From Halovivax cerinus (GTDB lineage Archaea; Halobacteriota; Halobacteria; Halobacteriales; Natrialbaceae): DNA of 64,000 nucleotides. Of the stretch, positions 1 through 7,463 are shown one piece after another (position 1 is the first letter of the stretch; each line of letters starts with the position of its first letter). Location of the stretch: positions 3,410,001-3,474,000 of the forward strand of contig NZ_CP101824.1 in assembly GCF_024498195.1 (NCBI RefSeq), written 5' to 3'. Under the pieces are notes generated by a model. That model did no database searches. It had not been told where the DNA came from and saw only the letters and a list, made by a program, of their open reading frames with translations. The position numbers and the translations under genes are program-made.

Positions 1-1
1 A

Positions 2-265
2 CACGCCCTCCTCTCCGGTGACACCCCGCCGCGAGAGGTCCTCGAGAACCAGGTGGACGGGGAGTTCCTGGTCGCGGACGATCCCCGGACCACGGACGCT
101 CTCGAGGGCTACGTGCTGCAAACCGTCCACTACCTCGAAACGGGAGAGGCCTTCTGCGACGACGACAGCTGTCGGCTCTTCAACGCACACTACCACGAGG
201 ACCTCGTCTCGGCGCAGCTACGAGGGACGGACTTCTGCCCCCGCCACGCGGAGCGATACCGCTGA
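2..265 (+). CDS. C-terminal end of a putative zinc metalloprotease (archaemetzincin-like, DUF6775-type); 5' end outside window
   Basis: An open frame enters from the left edge and ends at TGA 263-265, leaving 87 residues. The visible part ends with a cysteine/histidine pattern: FCDDDSCRLF (a C-x4-C pair) followed about 21 residues later by FCPRH. This resembles the second, structural zinc site of archaemetzincins (C-x4-C-x-M, about 17 residues, C-x2-C), with the last Cys replaced by His. The catalytic HExxH motif would lie upstream of the window and cannot be checked. The family assignment (haloarchaeal DUF6775 putative metallopeptidase) is from memory of the motif spacing. A GTG at 53 could be mistaken for a start, but the frame is open to base 2 and coding-like throughout. 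Confidence 0.6.
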   Translation, partial: HALLSGDTPPREVLENQVDGEFLVADDPRTTDALEGYVLQTVHYLETGEAFCDDDSCRLFNAHYHEDLVSAQLRGTDFCPRHAERYR

Positions 266-325
266 ACCGCGTGGCGACCGACCGCCGACCGGTAGGAGCG
301 GTTCGCACCGGTCCGTCCGCCGCGC

Positions 326-1345
326 TCAGAACAGGTTCGCCTGCTGGTGCACCGAGATGCCTTCGTTCGTGATCTCGTAGGGTTTTTTCTCCCGGGAGTG
401 ATTGGCGTCGCGGATCTTCTGTATCTCGACCGCGAGTCGGGTTTCCCGGAAGTCGTCGGGCCGGACGTACTGGAGGACGAATACGGCGTCTGTGAGGTAC
501 TCGACGATGCCGTGTCTGGACGCGTACGCGGTATCCCGCGCCGCCTCGCTCGTCATGAGGGCCGTCACACCGGCGGCCTTGAGGCTCGCCGTGAACTCGT
601 AGACCTCGTTGCGCCGCCTGGCCTGATCGTCGTACATCATCTCGAGGAGTGAGACGGAATCGAGCACCAGTCGGCTCGCGCCGAAATCCTCGATGAGGGT
701 GGGAAGCTCGTCCTGGATGGCGTCGAGATGAGTCGACATCTCGATCGGGTCGACGTCCACCACGGCGAGGTCGCCGGCATCGACGAACTCGTCGAAGCGC
801 CACCCCTTCTCCGTCGCGCTGTTCACGACGCGTTCGCGGGTCTCCTCCAGGGTAATGTAGACCGCTCGTTCGCCGTTCTCGAGGCCGTGATTCAAAAACT
901 GAAGACCGAGCGTCGTCTTTCCCGTCCCTGCGCTACCGATGGCGACCATGAGCGAGCGTTCGGGAATACCACCCTGAATCATCCCATCGAGACCGTCGAC
1001 GCCGAGTTCGATGCGCGGAAGAGCGGACTCGACCGCTTCGTCGAAGTCGGGTTCGTCCGTATCGAGACCGAAATCCACGTCCGAGAACCCGTCCGGAGCG
1101 CTCGTCTCGTCGAGCTGTGGGACCGATACCTCCGAGAGAGCGTCGCCGAATCCCTGGTCGAACAGGGTCTCCTCATCCGCGTCCGACGCCGGCGTGTCGT
1201 CGGCGGCATCGCTCGCCGCCTCGCCGATGTCGTCGGACTCGGCGGAGGAGGATTCGCCCTCGTCCTCGGGGTCCGGATCGGTCGAATCACCGGTTTCCGT
1301 CAGGGCTCGCTCGAACCAGTCGTCGGTGAGTTCCTTCTCGGTCAT
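326..1345 (-). CDS. KaiC/RAD55-family RecA-like ATPase (HTR-like protein)
   Basis: 339 residues. Residues 1-110 are an extremely acidic, low-complexity leader rich in Asp, Glu and Ser. Residues 111-339 are one RecA/KaiC-type ATPase domain with Walker A GSAGTGKT (137-144) and a Walker B strand RLVLDSVS. Haloarchaea carry many single-domain KaiC/GvpD/RAD55-like proteins that bind ATP and are thought to act in signalling or regulation; the target here is unknown. There is only one ATPase domain, so it is not a full two-domain circadian KaiC. Start chosen at the ATG before TEKELTDDW. The frame stays open upstream (to about 1999), but that part has the look of non-coding GC-rich DNA full of degenerate repeats. 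It is transcribed away from the gene at 1954. Confidence 0.8.
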   Translation of the reverse strand: MTEKELTDDWFERALTETGDSTDPDPEDEGESSSAESDDIGEAASDAADDTPASDADEETLFDQGFGDALSEVSVPQLDETSAPDGFSDVDFGLDTDEPDFDEAVESALPRIELGVDGLDGMIQGGIPERSLMVAIGSAGTGKTTLGLQFLNHGLENGERAVYITLEETRERVVNSATEKGWRFDEFVDAGDLAVVDVDPIEMSTHLDAIQDELPTLIEDFGASRLVLDSVSLLEMMYDDQARRRNEVYEFTASLKAAGVTALMTSEAARDTAYASRHGIVEYLTDAVFVLQYVRPDDFRETRLAVEIQKIRDANHSREKKPYEITNEGISVHQQANLF

Positions 1346-1953
1346 CGGTTGATGGGGTCCGCCGGTGAGTGCCACGACGATGGGCGCCCGCGACCGGTCG
1401 TGACGGTGGGAGCACGTGGCCTGTCGCGATGGGGTCCGCCCGCGACCGGTCGCGACGGCGAGGTGATCCGTATCCGTTCGCGACGGTTGGGAGTACGTGC
1501 CCGGGCGCGACGGTGGGCCGGCTGTGTCCGTCCGAGACGAGGGGTTCGTCCGTGGCTGGTAGAGCGGCCAGTAGCCGTTCACGAACGTGGATGTGGGCGA
1601 CGAAGTTATACGTTGTTGCCGTTCGTCGCAAATCGGTCGGTCACACCACTCGGACGGTATCCCTTTCGCGTGGGGCTCTCGATGCGATTTCCCCGAGGGC
1701 AGGGCTCTCGATGCGATTTCCCCGAGGGTAGGGCTGTTTCGGCACGAACTGGCGTATCGAACGAACCCAGGATCACATCGAACCGATTCTCCGTGCGCGT
1801 CGTCCACTGATCCCGACGGCATCATCGCCATCGATGGCGACGTGCCAGCAGACGGAGTACCCCGATATTCAGGGCGATTGATACTGGGCCAATCCGTTCG
1901 ATCGAACCAGGCCAACAGATTTTTCACTGCCCGACTCTGCCCCACGGACGACC
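1346..1953. other. 608-base divergent intergenic region with degenerate repeats, no supported gene
   Basis: The region lies between the starts of two divergent genes. Open frames run through it on both strands but are basic or arginine-rich and not protein-like. From about 1351 to 1520 it holds an imperfect repeat series: GATGGGGTCCGCC occurs at 1351 and 1428, and a block reading CGCGACCGGTCG(T/C)GACGG occurs twice about 51 bases apart, with further diverged copies. A cleaner 29-base tandem pair follows at 1673-1730. Confidence 0.55.
1673..1730 (+). repeat. 29-bp tandem repeat, two copies
   Basis: Copies at 1673-1701 and 1702-1730 differ at one base (28/29 identical). Each begins GGGCTCTCGATGCGATTTCC. 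The first five bases of a third copy (GGGCT) follow at 1731. The repeat is in a spacer, not in a supported gene. Confidence 0.95.
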
Positions 1954-2367
1954 GTGCGATCCGAGCGATTTCCGCAGCGTCGTCGACGGTGGCTCGCACT
2001 CGTCGGGTCGACTGGCTGTTTCCTCGGGGTCAGCGCCGCAGCGTCAGTCGACCCGACGTCCGCGACACACCACGTCGCCGCGTTTGGTCTGGCGGGCGTC
2101 GGCGTCGCACTCGCCGGTGTGTCAGTTCGGCAGCTGAAGCGACGAACGCACGCGAGCGTGTCACTCGTGCTGTGGGGGTTCGTTCTCGCCGTCGCGATGG
2201 GGCTGGCTATCGTCCGGGGCCCGGCGGCCGGGAATACCGGTCAGCCACTCAGTTGGACGACAGTCCTCTGGACCGTCGCACTCTGGGCGGGCGTCAGCAC
2301 CGTCTACCTCGGCTGTCGGGAGTACGGATCGACGAGGCCGCCGACCAGTGCGGAAGACGCCCTGTAG
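1954..2367 (+). CDS. Small membrane protein of unknown function
   Basis: 137 residues starting at GTG 1954. The N-terminus is very basic (RSERFPQRRRR), followed by four likely membrane-spanning stretches: about residues 13-30, 40-56, 68-87 and 100-118. The C-terminal tail is short and polar. The positive-inside rule puts the N-terminus in the cytoplasm. I do not recognise a family. The start is uncertain because no ATG is available near the N-terminus; the GTG directly before RSERF gives the full first helix. It lies alone between a long repeat-bearing spacer and the dUTPase-like gene. Confidence 0.6.
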   Translation: MRSERFPQRRRRWLALVGSTGCFLGVSAAASVDPTSATHHVAAFGLAGVGVALAGVSVRQLKRRTHASVSLVLWGFVLAVAMGLAIVRGPAAGNTGQPLSWTTVLWTVALWAGVSTVYLGCREYGSTRPPTSAEDAL

Positions 2368-2525
2368 ACACCGGACTCGACTATCACACGGAGTGCGCTG
2401 TGAACACTCATCCGAGCTCTCCGAGCCGTACCTGGCGCCACGAACGTTGGTCCGGTTCGGGACGTAGAGACAACAACGTCGACGAAGACGGCACGACACC
2501 GCCCAGGTTTCACTCGGTGATCAGA

Positions 2526-2534
2526 CGTTTTTTG
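2526..2534 (+). promoter_or_regulatory. TATA-like box for the dUTPase-like gene
   Basis: A T-run (CGTTTTTTGAG) is centred about 31 bases before the ATG at 2563, the usual spacing for a leaderless haloarchaeal transcript. Confidence 0.45.
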
Positions 2535-2562
2535 AGACCGTCCGTCGTAGGAGCCACCTGAG

Positions 2563-3030
2563 ATGGCTTCGCAGTCGTCCACGACGCCCGTCGAGAACTT
2601 CGTCCACGAACCGACGCAGGTCCACGATGGTGGCATCGATCTCACGGTGAGTGCGGTCTACGAGGTCAGCGCGCCCGGTCGCGTAGACTTCGGCGGCGAC
2701 GAACTCCAGGACGCCGACCTGGAGCCCGTCCCGACCACGTCACACGATCCGGGAGACACCTACGAGTGGTGGCACCTGGATGGCGGCCAGTACGTCCTCC
2801 AGTACAACGAGTTCCTCGCCACCGACGAGGACACCCCGCTGTTTCTCCAGCCTCGAAACGAACTACTCGCCCGCGGCGTGACGCACCCGTCCGTTCGCGT
2901 CGGATCGCACCTGCCGCTCGTCTCGGTGACCGTACCCGACGGCGGGATCGAGATCAAAGAAAACGCGAGAGTCTCGACGCTCGTCGGCCTCGACGACCGC
3001 TCGACCGACGCCGCAGACGCACCCGAGTGA
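2563..3030 (+). CDS. dCTP deaminase/dUTPase-family protein
   Basis: 155 residues. The middle carries features of the trimeric dUTPase/dCTP deaminase fold: a stretch ending EWWHLDGGQYVLQYNEFL, then LFLQPRNELLARGV, matching the family's 'P-R-S/N-(x)-L-A-R' region. The ending is a beta-rich SVTVPDGGIEIKENARVSTL. Known relatives hydrolyse dUTP or deaminate dCTP to keep uracil out of DNA. The canonical dUTPase Ser in 'PRSG/S' is Asn here, so the exact substrate is not assured. It ends 66 bases before the stop of the opposing thioredoxin-like gene. Confidence 0.7.
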   Translation: MASQSSTTPVENFVHEPTQVHDGGIDLTVSAVYEVSAPGRVDFGGDELQDADLEPVPTTSHDPGDTYEWWHLDGGQYVLQYNEFLATDEDTPLFLQPRNELLARGVTHPSVRVGSHLPLVSVTVPDGGIEIKENARVSTLVGLDDRSTDAADAPE

Positions 3031-3096
3031 CTACAAACCCGCCATCGCCACTGTGGGGTCGGACAGGTGGCAGATCACGACGGACGACGCGACCGA

Positions 3097-3669
3097 CTAC
3101 GGCGACTGGTCACCGGACCACTTGATCGAACAGCCACGCGAGGGGTTCCACTCGAGGTCGACTGGATCGCCCGCAACGACCGCGTCCAGGGCCTCGCGGA
3201 CGTGGAACCGCGTCGGGGTCGCGTCGGGGTCCAGCGCGTCGTCGAGTCGACCGTGGTACGAGAGGCGCCACTCGCCCTCACGTCGGGCGAACAGGAACGG
3301 ATCTGGTGTACAGACTGCGTCGAAGGCTGCGGCGACGTCCTGTGTGTCGTCCCTGAGGTAGGCGTCCCAGTCGATCGTTCCGTCCTCGACGCGTTCGACC
3401 ATGCGATCGAACGAGTCCTCCGGGTACGCGTCGGCGTCGTTCGGGTTGACACCGACGACCGCAGCGTCATCGTACTCGGCTGCGAGTTCGTTCAGCAGGT
3501 CGAACTTCGCCTTCGCGTACGGGCAGTGATTACAGGTAAAGACGACGAGAAGCGCAGCCGCGTCGGTGAACGATTCGGGCGTGTACATCTCGCCATCGAC
3601 TCCGGTGAGTTCGAACGGTGGTATCACATCGCCGGGGTCGAGCGCCGACGACGATTCCGTTTCGACCAT
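3097..3669 (-). CDS. Thioredoxin-fold (redoxin/AhpC-TSA type) protein
   Basis: 190 residues. After a short leader (PGDVIPPFELTGVDG, the usual opening of redoxin domains), the motif VVFTCNHCPYAKAK gives a CxxC-type active site, CNHC, next to the first long helix. Later come NPNDADAYPEDSFDRM and CTPDPFLF, typical of the thioredoxin-like 'redoxin domain' family in which a cis-Pro precedes the last strands. Likely a cytoplasmic thiol-disulfide oxidoreductase or peroxiredoxin-like protein. Start taken at the ATG before VETESSSAL; an open extension upstream (to 3876) is arginine-rich and runs into the promoter of the divergent gene at 3844. Confidence 0.8.
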   Translation of the reverse strand: MVETESSSALDPGDVIPPFELTGVDGEMYTPESFTDAAALLVVFTCNHCPYAKAKFDLLNELAAEYDDAAVVGVNPNDADAYPEDSFDRMVERVEDGTIDWDAYLRDDTQDVAAAFDAVCTPDPFLFARREGEWRLSYHGRLDDALDPDATPTRFHVREALDAVVAGDPVDLEWNPSRGCSIKWSGDQSP

Positions 3670-3843
3670 GCGATGGCGTAGGCCCGCCCGTCGTATCAGC
3701 ATACCGGATCCAGGGCAGTCTACTGTCACATCGAATTTGCGGTGTCGGAACAGCCGACCACCCCGCCACGCGACCGCCGATGGGGCGGACGAATGCCGGT
3801 TCCGAATCGAAGTATTATGTACCTGCCGCGTCATCGCTGGGAC

Positions 3844-4314
3844 ATGCAAACGATCGAGGTGACGGACGAACAGCACGCCTACCTGGAACAGGTCCGATCG
3901 ACCCTCCAGGACGAGGTCGTCGGTCGGTACGGCACCTGTCGCGACTGCGACGCGGTCCAGTTTTTGATCGACAACTTCGACGACGAGCGGAGCCTCTCGG
4001 AGGCGTTCGATACGGACGCCCTCGTCGAAAACGGCGAACTGCGATACACGGAAGACGTCTCGTCTACCGAGCCGTCCGACGCCGGTGACCAGTCAGACGC
4101 CGACGGCGAAGACGACTCCGATGCCGGTGGAGATGGGGCGACCGACGACGAGATGCTCGACGAGATGATGAACCTGCTCGACACCCACGACGACAAGTGG
4201 GACGAGTCTCCCTCCGGCGACCATCGATACCGCGTCGAGCTACCGGACGGTGGGAGTGAGGACGTCCAGACGAAAGACGACGTACGTGCCATCCTGTTCA
4301 GGGAGTACCGGTGA
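3844..4314 (+). CDS. Acidic conserved haloarchaeal protein, function unknown
   Basis: 156 residues. Residues 1-50 form an alpha-helical module (TIEVTDEQHAYLEQVR, then a CRDC pair and DAVQFLIDNF). Residues about 75-105 are a hyperacidic linker. The last 40 residues form a small beta module (HRYRVELPDGGSEDVQTKDD). The N-terminal piece resembles short haloarchaeal proteins with ribbon-helix-type openings, but I cannot name the family. ATG 3844 is preferred because the AT-rich box AGTATTATG lies about 26-34 bases upstream, fitting a leaderless start. A longer frame from 3742 would run through that box. Confidence 0.65.
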   Translation: MQTIEVTDEQHAYLEQVRSTLQDEVVGRYGTCRDCDAVQFLIDNFDDERSLSEAFDTDALVENGELRYTEDVSSTEPSDAGDQSDADGEDDSDAGGDGATDDEMLDEMMNLLDTHDDKWDESPSGDHRYRVELPDGGSEDVQTKDDVRAILFREYR

Positions 4315-4682
4315 CGGTGCGCCGACGGTGACACGACCCTGAGTACCAGCACGGTCGACACCGACTGCACCCGCTTACCGGAGGCCCCACGACGGCGAGA
4401 ACCCGGTTCGATTCGACGAGACGCCGCTCGATCGGACCAGGTCGAAGCCGAACCGGTGTGGATCGACGACGCACCGGATCGGGAACCAGATCGTCGAGAC
4501 AGCGACGCCGGCCGACCGGAGCGGACGACACCGACGCCGGCCGGCCGGAGCGGACGACACCAGTCGGGCGGCCACGACACTCAAATACCCGCACCCGAAT
4601 ACCACGATACCGAGCCGATGAGTCGAGTGATCCGAAGGAGAAAGCGGACCGATACGCGGCCGCTAGAGCGTCGGAGGGGGCA
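4315..4682. other. 368-base spacer before the sensor gene, contains a tandem repeat
   Basis: The downstream frame remains open here, and a longer start for the sensor protein cannot be fully excluded, but the stretch is GC-rich and repetitive. It contains the 29-base tandem pair at 4503-4560 and no independent gene. Confidence 0.5.
4503..4560 (+). repeat. 29-bp tandem repeat, two copies
   Basis: Copies at 4503-4531 and 4532-4560 differ at one base (28/29 identical), beginning CGACGCCGGCCG and ending GGACGACAC. It lies about 120 bases before the sensor start. The period happens to equal that of the repeat at 1673, but the sequence is different. Confidence 0.95.
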
Positions 4683-6548
4683 GTGACCGATCGTACCGTT
4701 CCGATGGTCGAGCGCGTTACGGACGTCTTCTTCGCCGTCGATAGCGACCTCTGTCTCTCGTACCTCAATCGGTCCGCTGAGTGGCTCTTCGACGGTTCGC
4801 GAGAGGAACTTCTGGGTCGAGTCTGCTGGGACGTGATGCCGCCCGAGGTCGACCAACACGTCTCGGATACGCTCTACGAGGCCCGACTCGCCGGTGGCCT
4901 GGTGACGTCGGAGTGGTATCACGAGGAGAGCGACGTCTGGTTCGAAACGCGCGTCTATCCGACGGAGGACGGGCTCTCGGTCTACATGCTGGACGTGACC
5001 GCCGGGAAACGCCACACTGACGAACTCGCACGGAGCGCTGCAGCAGTAGACGCGATGGACGACGGCGTCGTCATGCTCGACGAGAACTACGAAGCCGTCT
5101 CCGTCAACGACGTCATCACCGATACCCTCGAGGTCGAGACGGACGATCTCGTCGGCGAGCACCTGGACCGGCTCACCGATTTCGCGGAGATCCCCGACGA
5201 CGACGTCGTGAAAATCGGGAGGGCGATCGACGAGGTCTCCACTGGAATCGCGTCCCGACGAACGCTCGCCGTGCCGTACACGACGGGATCCGGGCGGTCT
5301 CGCCGGTGTGAAGTACGGATCGCCTCCGCAACCGTCGAGTCGGCCAGCCTCGCGCTCGTCTTTCGCGACGTCACGGACCAGCACGATTACGAACGACTCG
5401 TCCACTCGCTGCACGAGATCACACGCTGGCTCCTGGAATCGACAGATCCCGCCGAAATCTGCGCCGTCGCGGTCCACGCCGGTAGCGACCTGCTCGACTT
5501 GCCGATAAGCGGCGTGTGGTTGCTCGACGACGAACAGGGCTATCTCGATCCGATCGCGGGCACCGCCGGCGCTCACGAACGCTTCGGCGGGTTGCCGACG
5601 TTCTATCCCGGAGAGGGGCTGGTCTGGGACGTCTTCGAAGCCGGCGAAGCGACGTTGTTCGACGATCTGCAGGCAGAAACCGGGCTGTACAACCCGGATA
5701 CGCCACTCGAAAGCGAGATCATCGCACCGATCGGCACACACGGAGTCTTGATGACCGGGTCGCTCGAACCGAACCGCTTCGACGAGACCGACCTCCAGTT
5801 ACTCACCACGTTGACCGAGAACACCAGTGCGGCGCTCGATCGATCGGAGCGCGAACGGACGCTCCGCGAACGAACCGCCCGACTCGAACGACAGTCCGAA
5901 CGGCTGGAAGCGGTCGCTACCGTCCTCTCCGAGGACTTAAAGACGCAACTGACAGCCGTCGAGAACGCGCTCACCACCGACGACGAACCAGCAGACTGGG
6001 AGTTCCCGTTCGCCGAAGACGACGTCTCTGTGACGCTCGATCGGACCGAACGACTCATCGACGACATCCGCGAGTACGCCCGGAACACGACCTCGGTCGG
6101 CAGCCGTGCACCCGTCGACCTCGAGACGGCCATCGAGGACGCGGTCGACCAGTCCCGTCTCGAGAGTGCCGCCATCGTCGTCGAAGACGGAGCGACGCTC
6201 CGGGCCGACCCGGATCGATTTCGCTACCTGCTCGAAACCGTCTTCGACGATGCCGCGGCCCGATCCAGCGGAGACGTGACGATCCAGATCGGAACAGTCG
6301 GCGTCGAGAACCGGGCGGACGGCCCACGGGGCTTTTACATCCTCGACGACGCCTCGATGAATCCGCCGACGGCCACCGACGGGCTACCCGACTTCTCGAT
6401 CGACGGCTCCGAATCGGGCGACGGCCTCGGACTCGCCGTCGCCCGGGCCATCGCCGAGGCTCACGACTGGTCAGTCTCGATCGGCGTCGGCGAGAACGGC
6501 GGAACGAGGTTCGAAGTGAGAGACGTGACGACGCTCGATAGCCTGTGA
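4683..6548 (+). CDS. PAS-PAS-GAF sensor protein with a degenerate histidine kinase core
   Basis: 621 residues from GTG 4683 (ATG 4704 is an alternative). Order: PAS 1 (about 8-115, starting MVERVTDVFFAVD), PAS 2 (about 120-235), GAF (about 245-390), a helical linker, then a kinase-like core (about 400-620). The core keeps a good G-box (SGDGLGLAVARAIAEAHDW). Where haloarchaeal kinases have 'S-H-D-L-R-x-P-L', this protein has LSEDLKTQL, so the phospho-acceptor His is Glu417. The N-box reads LLETVFDDAAARS, with Asp523 for the usual Asn. It is therefore probably unable to autophosphorylate by the standard route. No membrane segment is visible, so it is cytoplasmic. It converges on a HalX response regulator. 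The name 'histidine kinase' will be applied automatically but may be wrong in function. Confidence 0.8.
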   Translation: MTDRTVPMVERVTDVFFAVDSDLCLSYLNRSAEWLFDGSREELLGRVCWDVMPPEVDQHVSDTLYEARLAGGLVTSEWYHEESDVWFETRVYPTEDGLSVYMLDVTAGKRHTDELARSAAAVDAMDDGVVMLDENYEAVSVNDVITDTLEVETDDLVGEHLDRLTDFAEIPDDDVVKIGRAIDEVSTGIASRRTLAVPYTTGSGRSRRCEVRIASATVESASLALVFRDVTDQHDYERLVHSLHEITRWLLESTDPAEICAVAVHAGSDLLDLPISGVWLLDDEQGYLDPIAGTAGAHERFGGLPTFYPGEGLVWDVFEAGEATLFDDLQAETGLYNPDTPLESEIIAPIGTHGVLMTGSLEPNRFDETDLQLLTTLTENTSAALDRSERERTLRERTARLERQSERLEAVATVLSEDLKTQLTAVENALTTDDEPADWEFPFAEDDVSVTLDRTERLIDDIREYARNTTSVGSRAPVDLETAIEDAVDQSRLESAAIVVEDGATLRADPDRFRYLLETVFDDAAARSSGDVTIQIGTVGVENRADGPRGFYILDDASMNPPTATDGLPDFSIDGSESGDGLGLAVARAIAEAHDWSVSIGVGENGGTRFEVRDVTTLDSL

Positions 6549-6556
6549 CCGCGGTG

Positions 6557-6588
6557 ACCAGTCCCCTCGGTCACCAGCCCCCTCGGTC
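6557..6588 (+). repeat. 16-bp tandem repeat just after the sensor stop codon
   Basis: ACCAGTCCCCTCGGTC (6557-6572) is followed directly by ACCAGCCCCCTCGGTC (6573-6588), 15/16 identical. It starts 9 bases after the stop codon. Confidence 0.9.
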
Positions 6589-6689
6589 ACGATGCTCGAA
6601 TTCGGCGCGACTGGATCGGAGACGGCGTCAGGGACGGAGCCATCCACGCGAGGCTGCAACCGGTACGCGTGGAATCGGGACCCGACTCG

Positions 6690-7271
6690 CTAGGAGGGCG
6701 AGGGATTTCGAGAGATGTCCTGACAGAGGCGATGGTAGACGTCCTGATCGAACAGCTCCTCCATCGTATCGTCGACTTTCGTTCGGACGACGGCCAGCCG
6801 GTCTTCAAGGCGCTCGTACTCCCGACTCGACGAGCGTTCGGCCTCGGTCTTCTGGGCGTCGAGTAGCGCCTTCTTCGCCGCCAGGGCGAAGTACTCCTGA
6901 AGCTGCTCGTCGTACGTCGAGCGCAAGAGGAGTTGGTCGACGACCGTCGTGAGGTCGGTCTTGGAGACCGGTTTGACGAGGTAGTCGTCGAACCCCATCT
7001 CGACGATGTCGAAGTCGGGTTCGACGGCGGTGACCATCGCAATCCGACAGTCGACGTGTTGCTCCCTGATCGTATCGAGGACGGTATCGCCCGACAGCCC
7101 CGGCATCCGCCGATCGAGTAGCACGACGTCGACTGATTCGTCGATCGCATCGAGCCCCGTAGTTCCGTCGTACGCCGTTTCGACCGCGTAGCCGTCGGTG
7201 AGCCAGGCGGCGTAGAGATTCGCCAGATCGGGCTCGTCCTCGACGATCAGCACGTGCGGATTGCGTGACAT
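6690..7271 (-). CDS. HalX-type response regulator
   Basis: 193 residues. Residues 5-125 are a CheY-like receiver: acidic pair E11/D12, phospho-acceptor Asp53 (in VVLLDRRMPG), Thr81 and Lys100 (DYLVKPVS), so the phosphorylation site is intact. Residues about 125-190 are a helical HalX domain, with LQEYFALAAKKALLDAQ and a long charged helix. HalX regulators are typical of haloarchaea and usually pair with soluble PAS/GAF kinases; the output is unknown because HalX is not a recognised DNA-binding fold. It converges with the sensor gene at 4683 (141 bases between stops), so the two are neighbours but not an operon. Start ATG precedes SRNPHVLIVEDE. Confidence 0.88.
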   Translation of the reverse strand: MSRNPHVLIVEDEPDLANLYAAWLTDGYAVETAYDGTTGLDAIDESVDVVLLDRRMPGLSGDTVLDTIREQHVDCRIAMVTAVEPDFDIVEMGFDDYLVKPVSKTDLTTVVDQLLLRSTYDEQLQEYFALAAKKALLDAQKTEAERSSSREYERLEDRLAVVRTKVDDTMEELFDQDVYHRLCQDISRNPSPS

Positions 7272-7463
7272 TTCTCGTGTCCCCACCGATATCTCAACCG
7301 AGACGACGGACAACCAAGAAGATATCGGGCATTCGACCCCACACCAGCGACGCGATTCGACGTCACTGGAACGACGCCGGATGAGTCGTCGGTTGCGAGA
7401 GCGGCCCGCTCGCAGGTTCCGTCGAGAGGCGGTCGTCAATCGAGCGCGTCGGAGAGGCGGTAT

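Noticed and set aside
326-1999. Extended 557-residue version of the KaiC-like protein
   Set aside because: The extra 218 residues run through degenerate repeats and lack haloarchaeal acidic composition; the start at 1345 gives a normal protein.
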